64,000 nt of DNA from CAWJAP01 sp963834365 (GCA_963834365.1 CAWIBS010000035.1:248001-312000); one strand, 5' to 3'. Numbered from the stretch's first letter, positions 16,927 through 28,178 are shown. Notes: generated by a model not told the origin, from the sequence alone. Program-made: numbers and translations.

Positions 16927-18012
16927 TCAGGCCTCTCTGAACGCTTGTGGCGTCCGACCGGTCCACCGCCGGAACGATCGGTGGAACACCGATGGTTCGG
17001 AATACTGCAGAAAGAACGCGATGTCGCCGATGTTCAGGCTGCGATCCTGAAGCAAGGCACGCGCGAAATCACGTCGGACGTCATCGAGAATCTGACGGAA
17101 TGACGTGCGCTCCTCGGCCAGGCGGCGGGTCAGCGTCCGCCGGCTGACCGCAAGCGCAGTGGCGACTGCGTCGAGCGTCAGGACCGACTGCCCCAGATGC
17201 TCGACCAGCAGGCGGCGGACGCGTGTGCTCATGGCGCCGGCGCTCGCCCGGTCTCGAGCTCCCAGCGCGTTCTCGAGCCGGCGGCGGATAATCCCCGCGA
17301 GCGCCGCATCGGCGTCGCGCATGGGACGTGCCGCATCGGCCGCGCTGAGGCTCATCGAGCTCGAACCGGCGGCAAAGCGAACACGTCCGTGGAAGAACCG
17401 CCGATGCTCCGAAATGTCGTCCGGTGCAGGATGAGCGAAGCTGACGCGGAGCGGAGTGATGTCCGCTCCCGTACAGTCACGCGCGAGCTTGAGCGCCACG
17501 GCCAGCGCGAATTCTGCCCGTGCCGGGTACAACGGGGTCGTGGCGGTGTCGTGGACCAGAAACAACAGGCCTTGTTCCTTGCGGTGGGTCCGCGCCGCCA
17601 CCCGATCGCTCAGCAGACGCCCATAGCGCGCCAGACGATCGAGCCCTTGTCCGAGCGAGGGGCTCGATCGCAGCGCGTACTCGATGAGGTCGAGCGCGCC
17701 ACGAGGCAGCGACTCGGCGAGATGGACGCCGAGCGCGTCATCCCGTGTGAGGGTCGCGGCAAGCCTCCACGCCGTCTCGGCCGCCGCCTCGGCGACGCGG
17801 ACGCTCGGATCCAGGAGCCTCGTCCGGCCGACGAGGCGGCGAATCGGCGACGCGTTTGCGCCGCGGCTTTCGACCCATGCGATGAGGTGCGGCAGCAGCC
17901 AGCCTTGTACGGAGGGCGCGATGACCGCGCGTCCGGGCCTCCCGGCCGCACCTTCAGGCCGTCCGGCTGCCCTCGTCGCTTTCGAGCGAGCTCGCCCCTC
18001 AATCGTGCTCAT
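16927..18012 (-). CDS. AraC-family regulator with arabinose-binding-like N-terminal domain
   Basis: 361 residues from the ATG at 18012. N-terminal sensor domain about residues 30-230 of the 'arabinose_bd' kind seen in OruR/ArgR-type AraC members (LLPHLIAWVESRGANASPIR, GLDRLARYGRLLSDRVAART, HRRFFHGRVRFAAGSSSM). C-terminal double helix-turn-helix: LDAVATALAVSRRTLTRRLA, then LNIGDIAFFLQYSEPSVFHR and WTGRTPQAFREA, the last being the strongest AraC hallmark. Neighbours do not reveal its target: a nuclease downstream on the same strand and a TonB receptor divergent across a repeat-rich 425-bp gap. The gene is intact. Confidence 0.9.
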   Translation of the reverse strand: MSTIEGRARSKATRAAGRPEGAAGRPGRAVIAPSVQGWLLPHLIAWVESRGANASPIRRLVGRTRLLDPSVRVAEAAAETAWRLAATLTRDDALGVHLAESLPRGALDLIEYALRSSPSLGQGLDRLARYGRLLSDRVAARTHRKEQGLLFLVHDTATTPLYPARAEFALAVALKLARDCTGADITPLRVSFAHPAPDDISEHRRFFHGRVRFAAGSSSMSLSAADAARPMRDADAALAGIIRRRLENALGARDRASAGAMSTRVRRLLVEHLGQSVLTLDAVATALAVSRRTLTRRLAEERTSFRQILDDVRRDFARALLQDRSLNIGDIAFFLQYSEPSVFHRSFRRWTGRTPQAFREA

Positions 18013-18091
18013 CTCGCGTCCGCCATTCCACGGCGCCTGAACTTGGCTCTGTTCAAAGGGGCAGTATCGCTCCCTTCGACGAAATTGCACG

Positions 18092-18245
18092 CGCTACGGG
18101 CTACAGGCTGCGGGCTACGGGCCTGAGGGGCTACAGGCCAGCGATCCGTTCCAGGCCCGAGCCCGTTTCGCCGGCTCAGCGGCGCGTGGCCCGTAGTCCG
18201 TAGTCCGTAGTCCATAGGTCCGTAGTCCGTATTCCGTAGCCCATC
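18092..18245. repeat. Inverted pair of heptamer arrays between AraC and TonB receptor genes
   Basis: Left half 18092-18140 reads as GGGCTAC/GGGCTGC units. Right half 18188-18243 reads as CCGTAGT/CCGTAGC units, the complementary sense. The two halves could pair as a long imperfect hairpin. The remainder of the gene-free stretch 18013-18437 holds no recognisable gene. Confidence 0.8.
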
Positions 18246-18437
18246 CATATTGTCGATTCCATCCACCAGAATCCAATCTGTTGAATGGAACTCCCGCCTT
18301 GACAGGAGCCGGCGAGCGTGCGATATCTGCCGCACACCACGCGCATCACACGTGTCGTCTCGCGGGCGCGGCCGCCCGGCTGCCCTGCACGCCTCGCCAC
18401 CAGGCGCCCTGAAACGACCAGCTGGAGGAGGACCGAG

Positions 18438-21400
18438 ATGAGAAACGGCTCGCCGTATCGCGTCGGGGTCGCGGCGACCCTCGCCTTCCTGATCGCCTTG
18501 ATCGTCAGCGCCACCTCGTCGGCCCAGGTCGCGCGATCGCAGTTCAACGGCACGGTGACCGACACGGCGGGCGGCGTGCTCGTCGGTGTCACCGTGACCG
18601 CGACCAACATCGACACCAACGTCGAGTCGACGACCACCACGACCGACGCCGGTGTCTACGTGATCCCGTACCTGCCCAACGGGCGATACAAGGTGGCGCG
18701 TGACGGCTGCCGGGTTCGGTCCCGCCGCGGCCAACGACGTCACGCTGCACGCGGCGCAGACGTTGACGCTCGATTTCAAGCTCGGGCTGGACACCGTCAC
18801 CGAAGAAGTGACCGTGGCCGCACCCGTGATCGAGACCGGCACGGCCGAGATCGGCCGCTACGTCTCGAAGAAGGAGTACGAGACGTGGCCGGTGCCGGTC
18901 TCGGACGGGCAGCGCCAGATCCAGCAGTTCATCTTCTCGAGCCTGCCCGGCTCGACCGGCAACACGTTCGAAGGATCGATCAACGGCGGCCGCAACTACT
19001 CGCACGAGATCCTCATCGAGGGCATGCCCGCTCGGCCGCAACCTGCAGGGCGGCAGCAACAACGAGATGTCGCCGCCGACCGAGGCGGTCGAGGAGTTCA
19101 AGCTCCAGACGGGGACGCTGGGCGCCGAGTTCGGGGGCGGCCAGACGGCAGTCGCCAACTTCGTCGTCAAGTCGGGAACCAACGAGTTCCACGGGTCCGG
19201 CGCGATCTACCTGCAGGACTCGTCGATGGACGCCAGGCCCTTCGTGGCCAAGGCGCTGGGCCAGAACCCGCCGGTGCGGGAGTTGCAGAACTGGGCCGTC
19301 GCGATGGGAGGCCCCATCACGCTGCCGAAGGTCTACAGCGGCAAGAATCGCAGCTTCTTCTACGTGACCTTCGAGCAGACGAACGCCGAAGAGCAGACCT
19401 CGACCGCGTTCCGCACGCTGCCGACGCGCGAGTTCCAGAACGGCGATTTCTCGCGGCTCTACGATCCGGCCTACACCGGTGACGCGCGCTCGGGAACGGT
19501 CCTCGGCACCGACGCCCTCGGGCGTCAGGTGCGGTTCGGCCAGATCTACGATCCCCGCTCGACACGCACGGTCGATGGCCGGGTCGTGCGGGATCCCTTC
19601 CCGAACAACCAGATTCCGCGGGCGATGTGGGACGCCGTCGCGCGCAACACGCTCGAGATGGGCCTGTGGGACGCGCCCGAGCTCGATCGTCTCCTCAACA
19701 ACCAGTCGATCCTGTCCACCTGCTGCCCGGTCTTCGAACAGAACACGCTGGCGATGAAGTTCGACCAGGTCCTGGCCACCAGCCACCGGGCGTCGTTCTA
19801 CGTGAATCGCGAGTGGCGGACGCGGAACAATTCGGCCAACGGGCGCTACGGTCCGCCGCCGGGCCAGCCCACGAACCTGTATCAGCTCCAAAAGACGCCG
19901 AGCTGGCTCTTCAGAGGTTCGGAGAACTGGGTCATCAACGACCGGCTGCTGCACCGCTTCGCGTTCGGCTACAACCGGTTCGAGAACAACAACCGGAGCG
20001 TCCACTTCAACCAGGGCTGGCCGTCGCGCATCGGCCTGACGAACCAGCCGGACACGACGTTCCCGCGGTTCGCGTTCACGAGCGGAGCGCGCTATTCTGG
20101 GTGGAATGGGCTCGACCGGAATCTACGGCTCGACCGCTCGCGGCCTCAGCTACGAGGGCAGCACCATCGTCCAGGACGATCTCACGATCATCAGCGGCCG
20201 GCACAGCATCAAGACCGGCTTCGAGGGGCGCTTCTACTACGTGGACAACGAGAACGCTGACGCCACGGCGTCCTACAACTTCCTGTCGGCCCAAACGAAC
20301 CTGCCGGGGTTCGATCAGACCACCGGCCACGCCTACGCGAGCTTCCTGCTCGGCGCCGTCGCGACGTCGAGCCGCACCGTGCAGGCCGTCAACACCGACT
20401 ACAACCAGCGCGATTTCGCCTTCTACGTGCAGGACGACTTCAAGGTCAGCTCGAAGCTGACGCTCAATCTCGGGCTGCGCTGGCAGATCCTTCCCGGGAT
20501 GTACGAGAAGAACGGGTTCGTGACCAACGGCGACCTCACGCTGCCCAATGCGGCGGCGGGCAACCTGCCCGGCGCCCTGCGCTTCGCCGATCAGGAGGGC
20601 CGGAAGACCTACATCGACACCTACTACAAGCAGTTCCAGCCGCGTCTCGGCATGGCGTACGCGATGTCGTCAGCGACGGCGATCAGTGCGGGTTACAGCT
20701 CGAGCAATCGGCCCGCCACCGCCTATAGCGGCGGCGACGACTTCGGCGGCCTCAATTCGACGGGCTACAACGGCTCGATCTCCGTCACGCGCGCCACGCA
20801 GGCCGACGCCGAACGCCCAGGATCCGGTCATGTACCTGAGCGAGCCCTACCCGAGATTACACGGGCGACGCTGCCGAACTACGATCCGGCGCTGCTGAAC
20901 AACCAGAACCTCACTCAGGTCCTCACGGGTGACGAGGCCAAGCGCGAGCAGTACCACAACTACAACGTCACCGTCCGGCAGCAGCTCCCGGCCAGCTTCT
21001 CGACGACGATCGCGTTCATCGGCGCGCAGGGCCGGCGGCTGCCCGGCCTGACCTGCTCGGCCGGTGGGTGCGGCGGTCGACAGCGAGATCAACCGCATGC
21101 CGTTCGGGGCGATCGATCAGTACGGCGACCTGCTGTTCAGCTCGCTCTCGAGCCAGCCGCAGCTCGGGATCGCCGTGCCCTACCCGGGCTTCACCGGAAC
21201 GGTCCAGCAGGCGCTCAGGCCGTACCCGCAATTCACGGGCGTGCAGCTATCTGAACGCCTTCAGAGGGAAGACCCGTTACAACTCGCTGCAGACCACCGT
21301 CGAGCGCCACTTCCGAAGTGGCTTCGCGCTGCTGACGGCCTACACGTGGTCGAAGACCGAGGACACCGTGCTGCAACAGGACGGGTCGGGTGACGAGTGG

Positions 21401-22010
21401 GCGCTCGCCTCGGGCCGGCATTTCCCGCACTTCCTCAAGGTCACGTGGATTTACGAGCTGCCCATCGGACCCGGCAAGGCCGTCGACGTGGACGGCGTGC
21501 TCGGCCAGATCGTCGGCGGATGGACGCTGACCGGCATTCACAACTACCGGAGCGGCTCGACGCTGTCGGTCTTCGACAGCCGCCTGAACGGCGCGGGCTA
21601 CCCACTTCGTCCCGACGTCGTGGAGGGAGTGGATCAGGTCATCTACGATGGATCGTCGGTCGATCTCGCCCGCGGCACGCCGTACCTGAACCCGGCCGCC
21701 TTCGCCACCCAGCCGTTCACGGCACAGGGGATTCCCGCGCGCATCGGCACGGCGCCGGCGATTCTGCTCGACACGCGCGGGCCGGCGTTCTACTCGGAGG
21801 ACTTCGGCCTGCTGAAGCGGGTATCGGCGGGAGGGGCGCGAAGCGTGGAGTTCCGGGTGGACCTCATCAACGCATTCAACCGATCGGGTCTGGCCGGCCC
21901 GAACACCGACCTGGCGAGCGTCGGACTTCGGGCAAGATCTCGGCGTGGGCTCGGGCCCGCGGCGGACTTCGAGCTGCTGTCGCGTGCGGAGGCTGACAGT
22001 TCGGCGGCTG
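18438..22010 (+). CDS. TonB-dependent receptor with N-terminal carboxypeptidase-like domain, multiply frameshifted
   Basis: Starts at an ATG preceded by GGAGGAGGACCGAG. Signal peptide, then a carboxypeptidase-regulatory-like fold (FNGTVTDTAGGVLVGVTVTA, GVYVIPYLPNGRYKV). Next come the plug (VEEFKLQTGTLGAEFGGGQT, ANFVVKSGTNEFHGSGAIYL) and a long beta-barrel region (SFFYVTFEQTNAEEQTSTAF, DFAFYVQDDFKVSSKLTLNL, GFALLTAYTWSKTEDTVLQ, VEFRVDLINAFNRSGLAGPN). At about 1,180 residues it matches the Oar-like/SusC-like receptors abundant in Acidobacteria, which import large substrates such as glycans across the outer membrane. Indels near 18695, 19030, 20105, 20815-20860, 21060, 21240 and 21925 break the frame, yet every piece is conserved. 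No SusD partner is visible. Confidence 0.85.
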
Positions 22011-22021
22011 CGAGTCTTCTG

Positions 22022-22048
22022 GCGCCGGCCGCCCTCAGCGGCCGGCGC
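22022..22048. terminator. Strong GC hairpin after the TonB receptor gene
   Basis: A perfect 11-bp stem: GCGCCGGCCGC, loop CCTCA, GCGGCCGGCGC. It sits at the receptor's 3' end. A short T run (CCCTTT) follows but no long U tract, so it could be a terminator or a 3' stability hairpin. Confidence 0.55.
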
Positions 22049-22188
22049 ACGCAGCCCTTTCGCCTCGCTGCGATCAGCCGGTCCTGTCGGACCGGCTGGC
22101 AGCTCGGCGGCTGCGGTAGTGGGATGCGGGCCGAATGAAGACCGCTCTCCTGCGCACCACGCTACGCGCCTCGATGTAGCCTGTAGCC

Positions 22189-23076
22189 ATGTGGGAGCTC
22201 GCGCTGATACTTCTCGCGACAGGCGAGCCGTGTCAGAGCCTCCTCTCCTCCGCCCGGCAAACCTACGAAGGACGCCAATACCGCGAAGCGAGTGCGCTCT
22301 TCTCGCGCGCGGTCGCCGAGTGCGGCGCCACCGAGCCCGTCCTCCTGGGCCTCGCTCAGTCACAGCTCCTCGCCGGCGACGTGAACGAGGCGCTGGCCAC
22401 GCTCGATCGCGTGCTGGCGCTGAACGCCGCGAGCGTGCCGGCGCTCAAGGTCCGCGCGAAGGCGCTCTATCTGGCGGCGCGCGATCGCGAGGCCGAAGAC
22501 GCGCTGCGCACCGCCGCCGCCCTGGCCCCGGGCGACGCGGAGATTGCCTACGACCTGGGGCGGATCTTCTACCAGGAGGGTCGCCACCCTCAGGCGGCCG
22601 ACGCGTTTCGCCGCGCCATCGCCATCGATCCGCGCGCCTACAAGGCCTGGGACAATCTCGGCCTCGCGCTCGAGGCGCTCGGCGAGCCCGATCAGGCCAC
22701 GCGCCACTACCTCAAGGCGATGGAGATCGCGCAGGCCGACCAGCCTCTGTACGACGTCGTCTATGCGAACTACGCCGACCTGCTCATGAAGCAGGGGGCC
22801 TACAGGCAGGCATTCGACGCGGCGGCCGAGGCCGCGCAGCGCAACCCGCGCGATCCCCGCAATTTCTTTCTCACCGGCAAGGCGCTCCTGAAGCTCGAGC
22901 AGCCCGACGTCAGCCTCAAGTGGCTGACCCAGGCCATCGCGCTGGACCCCGACTATCCTGAGCCGCACTACCTGCTGGCGCAGGCCTACCGCAGCCTCGC
23001 CCGGCCGGACGACGCCGCGCGCGCCCTGAAGGGGTTCGAGGCGGCCTCCGCGCGCGCGCCCAAAGTTCGCCGGTAG
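22189..23076 (+). CDS. TPR-repeat protein
   Basis: 295 residues, almost entirely tetratricopeptide repeats. Clear units are YREASALFSRAVAECGATEP, VNEALATLDRVLALNAASVP, HPQAADAFRRAIAIDPRAYK, AWDNLGLALEALGEPDQATR and SLKWLTQAIALDPDYPEPHY. A short hydrophobic N-terminus (MWELALILLATG) may be a signal peptide. TPR proteins are scaffolds for protein-protein contacts. Downstream of a TonB receptor such genes are common in Acidobacteria and may help receptor assembly or glycan handling, but nothing in the sequence fixes the partner. Intact. Confidence 0.85.
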   Translation: MWELALILLATGEPCQSLLSSARQTYEGRQYREASALFSRAVAECGATEPVLLGLAQSQLLAGDVNEALATLDRVLALNAASVPALKVRAKALYLAARDREAEDALRTAAALAPGDAEIAYDLGRIFYQEGRHPQAADAFRRAIAIDPRAYKAWDNLGLALEALGEPDQATRHYLKAMEIAQADQPLYDVVYANYADLLMKQGAYRQAFDAAAEAAQRNPRDPRNFFLTGKALLKLEQPDVSLKWLTQAIALDPDYPEPHYLLAQAYRSLARPDDAARALKGFEAASARAPKVRR

Positions 23077-23122
23077 GGGGAACGCGGAGCACCCCTGACC
23101 CGTAACCCACGGCGAGGGCACC

Positions 23123-25600
23123 ATGACGACATTCGGCAGGGACGTGCGGCACGGGATTCGGCAGCTCGTTCGCGCACCGGGGTTCTCCCTCGCCGCGATC
23201 GGATCGCTCGCGCTCGGGATCGGCCTGACGACGACGCTCTTCAGCGTCGTCAACGCGGTGCTCCTGCGGCACACGCCGATTGCGTCGCCAGACCGCCTCG
23301 TCGAAATCTACTCGGGCGCGACCGACTTTCCGCAGCTCACCTCGTCATATCCCGACTACCGCTCGATCCGCGACGGCGCCGATGCCTTCGAAGACGTGGC
23401 GGCCCACTCGTTCGTGCGGGCGATCCTGTCGACGGGCAATCGTTCCCGGCTCGTCACCGGGGAGTCGGTGAGCGCCAACTACTTCGACGTGCTCGGCATC
23501 CACCCCGTGCTCGGCCGCCGCTTCGCGCGTGGCGAGGATGCCGCCCCGGGGGTCGCCGCGGTCGTCGTGGTCAGCCACGGATTGTGGCAGCGCCAGTTCG
23601 GGGGCGCGACCGACGTGGTTGGCCGGACGCTCACCCTGAGCGGCCGCCCGTACGCGATCGTGGGCGTGGCGCCGCGCGACTTCCCCGGCACCATCCCCGG
23701 CATCCCGACCGACTTCTGGGTGCCACTGACGATGATCGAGCAGTTCGAGTTCGCGGGCGTCCAGTGGACGATGGATAACGACCCGGGCGACACGCGGCTC
23801 GCTCAGCGCGGCTCGCGATGGCTGTTCCTGAAGGGCCGTCTGCGGGAGACGCGGACCATTGAAGAGGCCCGCAGCCAGGTCGACGCAATCTTCGCGGGCC
23901 TGCGCACCAGCCATCCGGACCTGCACAAGGACGTGCGGCCGAGCCTGGTGCCGGCGGCCGGCATTCGCTTCCATCCCATGCTCGACGGGTACGTGCGCGC
24001 GGCGAGTGCCGTGCTGCTCACCGCCGTGGGCCTCGTCCTGCTGATTGCGTGCGCCAACGTCGCCAACATGCTGCTGGCGCGGAGCACCGCGCGCGGCCGC
24101 GAACTGGCCATCCGGGCCGCCATCGGCGCCGGCCGGGGCCGCATCGTCCGACAACTCCTGGCCGAAGGCCTCGTCCTGGCCGTTGCCGGCGGGAGCGCGG
24201 GCGCGCTCATCGCGCTGTGGGCGAGCCGCGCCGTCTCGGGCTTCGGCACGAGCGTGTTCCCGATTCCCGTGGACTTCCAGGTCTCGCTCGACGCGACCGT
24301 GCTGCTCTTCGCGGTGGCACTCTCACTGCTGACGGCCGCGATCTTCGGCCTCGTGCCGGCCGTGTCGGCCTCGAAGATCGACCTCGTGACGGCGCTCAAG
24401 GCGAGCGCCGGCGACACGGGCGGCCCTCGCCGGCGCGTGACCCTGCGGCAGGCGCTCGTCGTGGGACAGCTCGCGCTGTCGCTCGTCCTGCTCGTCGCGG
24501 GTGCACTGCTGACCCGAGGGCTGCTCGCCGCGCGCGGCGCGGACATTGGCTACGATCCGGCGCCGATCGCGTCGCTGTCGTTCAATCTCCAGATGAACGG
24601 GTACGACCTCGATCGCGCGACGTCGCTCCGGCGGCGCGCGATCGAGACGCTGGGCGCGCTGCCCGGCGTCGTGGCGGTGTCGCATGCGTCGCGGCTTCCG
24701 CTCGCGCCCGACATCAACATGCAGGGTGTCAAAGTCCCCGGGCATCACGCGCCGGACGCGGAGGAGAGCGTGATCGACACCGTTCGAGTCGGCGACGGCT
24801 ACTTCCGCGCGGTGGGCGTACCGATCGTCGCGGGCCGCGCGTTCAGCCCCGATGACGTCGATGGGAACCGGCTGGTGGCCATCGTCAACGAGACGATGGC
24901 GAGGCGTTACTGGCCGCGCGGCTCGGCGGTCGGCAGCCGGATTCACCTGAACGGCTTCGACCACCCGGCGCACGAGATCGTCGGCGTCTCGCGGGACCAC
25001 AAGGTGCGTTCGGTGGGCGAGGATCCGCGCGCCTATCTGCACCTCCCCGCCGAGGCCTCGCAGACGATCGGCCTGATTGTGCGCACCAGCCTGCCCGCGG
25101 CATCGGCACTCCCCATGCTGAGGGATGCGCTGTGGCGGCTCGAGCCGGACATCGTGTTCACCGAAGACGAGTCGGCCGCGGCGATCGCGGCGGCGACGAT
25201 GGCGCCCACGCGAATCGGCGCCGGGCTCATGGGCAGCTTCGGCATGCTCGCCCTGCTGCTCGCGGCGATCGGCCTCTACGGCGTCATCGCCTATGCGGTG
25301 AGCCTGCGCACCCGTGAAGTCGGCATCCGCCTGGCGCTCGGTGCGTCGCGCGGACAAGTGCTGCGGCAGGTGTTGTCGGAGGGCGGGCGGCTGGCGGCAG
25401 CCGGGCTCGCGCTGGGAACGATCGCGTCGATCGGCGTCGGCCAGATTCTCTCGTCGCTCCTCTATGGAGTGAGCCGGTTCGATCCGGTCGCGTACGGCGC
25501 GGCCACGGCGCTGCTGCTGGGCGTCGCGATCGTCGCCAACCTGGCGCCAGCCTTCGCCGCCGCACGCATCGATCCGCTCCGCGCACTCCGGCGCGAGTGA
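23123..25600 (+). CDS. ADOP-family (MacB/FtsX-like) duplicated ABC permease
   Basis: 825 residues, intact. It has two MacB_PCD-plus-FtsX halves. The first TM follows GFSLAAIGSLALGIGLTTTL, with a periplasmic domain (VSANYFDVLGIHPVLGRRFA). Then come TM bundles LTAVGLVLLIACANVANMLL, LALSLVLLVAGALL and, at the C-terminus, FGMLALLLAAIGLYGVIAYA and LRTREVGIRLALGASRGQVL. This duplication without an ATPase partner is the 'acidobacterial duplicated orphan permease' architecture. The biological role of ADOPs is not established; macrolide or lipoprotein export by analogy with MacB is only a guess. It follows the TPR gene by 46 bp and precedes a CBM6-like gene by 24 bp, a likely operon. Confidence 0.93.
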   Translation: MTTFGRDVRHGIRQLVRAPGFSLAAIGSLALGIGLTTTLFSVVNAVLLRHTPIASPDRLVEIYSGATDFPQLTSSYPDYRSIRDGADAFEDVAAHSFVRAILSTGNRSRLVTGESVSANYFDVLGIHPVLGRRFARGEDAAPGVAAVVVVSHGLWQRQFGGATDVVGRTLTLSGRPYAIVGVAPRDFPGTIPGIPTDFWVPLTMIEQFEFAGVQWTMDNDPGDTRLAQRGSRWLFLKGRLRETRTIEEARSQVDAIFAGLRTSHPDLHKDVRPSLVPAAGIRFHPMLDGYVRAASAVLLTAVGLVLLIACANVANMLLARSTARGRELAIRAAIGAGRGRIVRQLLAEGLVLAVAGGSAGALIALWASRAVSGFGTSVFPIPVDFQVSLDATVLLFAVALSLLTAAIFGLVPAVSASKIDLVTALKASAGDTGGPRRRVTLRQALVVGQLALSLVLLVAGALLTRGLLAARGADIGYDPAPIASLSFNLQMNGYDLDRATSLRRRAIETLGALPGVVAVSHASRLPLAPDINMQGVKVPGHHAPDAEESVIDTVRVGDGYFRAVGVPIVAGRAFSPDDVDGNRLVAIVNETMARRYWPRGSAVGSRIHLNGFDHPAHEIVGVSRDHKVRSVGEDPRAYLHLPAEASQTIGLIVRTSLPAASALPMLRDALWRLEPDIVFTEDESAAAIAAATMAPTRIGAGLMGSFGMLALLLAAIGLYGVIAYAVSLRTREVGIRLALGASRGQVLRQVLSEGGRLAAAGLALGTIASIGVGQILSSLLYGVSRFDPVAYGAATALLLGVAIVANLAPAFAAARIDPLRALRRE

Positions 25601-25624
25601 GGCGCCGTCGTATCCTTACCGCCC

Positions 25625-26185
25625 ATGACCCACGCGATTGCGTCGGCCATCGTCGCCGGCATCCTCGTCGCTCAAGCCGCACCGGCTGCCAGCCGGCCGT
25701 TCAAGGGGGTTGCCCAGGTCATCCCGGGCACGGTCGAAGCCGAGAACTTCGACGACGGCGGCGAGGGCGTCGCGTACCACGACCGCGAGCCCGAGAACCA
25801 GGAAAAGAAGCGGCCAGCCTACCGCGAGAGCGGCGTCGATCTCGAATGGCGGGCGGCGGCCACCCAGGAGTACAACCTCGGCTGGACGCGCGCCGGTGAA
25901 TGGCTCGTCTACACCGTCGACGTGCGCGAGGACGGCGACTATCGTCTCGAGATGTCCGTCGCGTCCGCCAAGCCGGGCGGGACGTTCCACATCGAGTTCG
26001 ACGGCGTGGACAAGACCGGCCCGATCGCGATCCCCGACACCGGCGGCTGGGCACATCTCCAGCCGCTCGTACACGACCGCGTCCGCCTCGGCGCCGGGCG
26101 CTTCGCCATGAAGGTCGTGATGGATGCGGAGGGACCGTCCGGCAGCATCGGGGACATCGACTACTTCCGCTTCGTGAAGCGCTGA
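25625..26185 (+). CDS. Secreted CBM6/CBM35-like carbohydrate-binding protein
   Basis: 186 residues with a signal peptide (about 1-23). The rest is one beta-sandwich carbohydrate-binding module: VIPGTVEAENFDDGGEGVAY (the CBM6 opening with its E-A-E calcium site), then NLGWTRAGEWLVYTVDVRED (aromatic binding-face Trp residues), YRLEMSVASAKPGGTFHIEF, and a final GDIDYFRFVK. There is no catalytic domain, so it probably binds polysaccharide and either acts alone or works with secreted enzymes. It is the last gene of a run TonB receptor, TPR, ADOP permease, CBM, a plausible glycan-related set. Confidence 0.85.
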   Translation: MTHAIASAIVAGILVAQAAPAASRPFKGVAQVIPGTVEAENFDDGGEGVAYHDREPENQEKKRPAYRESGVDLEWRAAATQEYNLGWTRAGEWLVYTVDVREDGDYRLEMSVASAKPGGTFHIEFDGVDKTGPIAIPDTGGWAHLQPLVHDRVRLGAGRFAMKVVMDAEGPSGSIGDIDYFRFVKR

Positions 26186-26281
26186 CGGACCGGTCAGATT
26201 TCTCCAATCGAGCCTGGTGCCGCGCGAGTACCATCGCGTCGGAAGTGTGTCCTGTCCGGCACTTTGGGCTGGCCGATGGGC

Positions 26282-26304
26282 GCGGCTGAAGCCGGCCACT
26301 GCGG
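26282..26304. repeat. Variant REP-like palindrome ahead of the ABC exporter genes
   Basis: GCGGCTGAAGCCGGCCACTG is the same design as the 4711 repeats (stem, GA, stem, ACTAC-like tail) with altered stem bases. It lies just upstream of the ATG chosen for the first exporter gene, which argues against longer start choices that would translate the repeat. Confidence 0.6.
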
Positions 26305-26311
26305 TCAACCA

Positions 26312-28178
26312 ATGGCTGTGGACCGGGGTTCGCTGAAGCCGACATACGTCAACCAAGGGCTGCCGGAGGCCCGGCTGGTGTTCCACCGATTACGAGCGCG
26401 CAAAGAGTGGCAGTTCTTCGCCGTCCTGCCCAGAGCCGATCGGCCGCTGGCCATCGCGTGGTGGCTGGTGCTGGCGCTGCGCGGCGTTCTGCCCGCATTC
26501 TTCGCGGTTTCCATGGGCGTGCTCGTTGGCGCGGTGCAGCATGGCGAGAGTCTGGCCTGGCCGCTCGCGTTCACGGGCACCGTGTTCGTCCTGCTGCAGG
26601 TACTCGCGCCAATCCAGCAGGCCGTCGGCGCCAACCTGGGAGATCGGACCGCGGCATGGCTCTACGACCGCCTGACGGCTGCGTGCGTGCAGCCGCCGGG
26701 CGTCGGCCATCTGGAAGATCCGGCGCTCGCCAGCGACCTGACGGCGGCCCGCGACTTCGACCTCGGCATGACCGGCCCGCCGCTGTCGATCTCGATGGAC
26801 TTCATCGCCGACGGGCTGGTGGGGATCATGGGCGGCCTCGCCTGCGCGATCGTGCTCGCGGCCTTCGCCTGGTGGGCGCCCCTCGTGCTGGTCGGAGCGT
26901 GGCTCGCCACGCACTGGCTGCTGCGCGAGAGCGCCGTGTGGCGCGACCGCAACACCGAGGAGGTCCGTGGCGCGCAGCGCGACGCCGACTACGCCTACCG
27001 CCTCGCGGTCGATCCGGCGCCGGCGAAGGAGCTGCGGCTCTTCGGCCTGGCAGACTGGACGCTCGAACGCTTCGTCGAACGCCGGACCCGCCTGCAGGCG
27101 CTCCAGTACGCGGCGACCCGTCTGCGCGAGCGCCCGCTGATCTGGAGCCTGCTGCTCGTCGTGTCGGCGAACGTGTTGGTGTTCTGGTCGATCGCGGGCG
27201 CCGTCACCGACGGCCGTTTGTCGCTCGCCGAGGTCGTGGCGTTCGCCCAGACCGCGATTGGCACTTCGATGATTGCCTTCGGCGGCTTGAGCTGGGCGCT
27301 CGACGGATCCGCTGCACCGGTCGGCGCGAGTCTCCGACTCGAGGGCGCCATGGCGCCTGTCGGGGCCCTCTCCGCTGGCCAGCGACCCGCAGAGGGCCTC
27401 CCCGCACGCGAGATCCGCTTCCGTGACGTGTCGTTCGCATATCCAGGCGGCGCCACGCGTCCTCGATCACTTCGATCTCACGATCCCCGCCGGGTCGTCG
27501 CTCGCCATCGTCGGCCAGAACGGCGCCGGCAAGACCACGCTCGCCAAGCTGCTCTGCCGTCTGTACGACCCCCAGTCCGGAGCGATCGAGATCGACGGCG
27601 TCGATCTGCGCGAGCTGTCGCTCGACTCGTGGCGCCGGCGTTTGACGGCGGTCTTCCAGGATTTCATCCGCTTCGAGCTGCCCCTCCGCGACAACGTGGC
27701 GCCGGCGGGCGCTGCCGACGCCGACATCACCGCGGCGCTCGACCTGGCTGGCGCGTCCGGCCTCGCCGGCCTCGACACGACGCTGGCCCGGGGCTACGAC
27801 AACGGCACCGACCTGTCGGGCGGTCAGTGGCAGCGCATCGCGCTCGCGCGCGCGCTCTGCGCGGTCCGGCTGGGCGCCGGCCTCGTGCTGCTCGACGAGC
27901 CCACCGCGCAGCTCGACGTGCGCGGCGAGGCGGAGATCTTCGATCGCGTCCTCGCCGCCACCCGCCACGCGACCACCATCCTCATCTCGCACCGCTTCTC
28001 CACCGTACGGCACGCCGATCGCATCTGCGTCCTGGAGCACGGGCGCGTCGTCGAGCTCGGCACGCACGACGAGCTGATTGCCGGCAACGGGCGGTATCGG
28101 ACGATGTTCGACCTGCAGGCGCAGCGATTCACCGCGACCGAAGACGAGGAAGGGGTGGTGTATGACGTCCTCGCGTGA
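26312..28178 (+). CDS. ABC exporter subunit 1 (TMD-NBD), one frameshift
   Basis: About 620 residues after repair. The membrane half has six hydrophobic segments (LAIAWWLVLALRGVLPAFFA, GGLACAIVLAAFAWWAPLVL, LIWSLLLVVSANVLVFWSI). The nucleotide-binding half has Walker A VGQNGAGKTT, Q-loop VFQDFIRFELPLRDNV, signature LSGGQWQRIALARAL, Walker B LVLLDEPTAQLD and the switch His in ISHRFSTV. A single indel near 27460 separates EIRFRDVSFAYPGG from RVLDHFDLTIPAGSSLAIVG. The QDFxRFxLxxRxNV style of Q-loop is common in tandem half-exporters linked to peptide natural products in other phyla; that link is an inference. It overlaps the next exporter gene by 17 bp, so the two probably form a heterodimer. Confidence 0.85.
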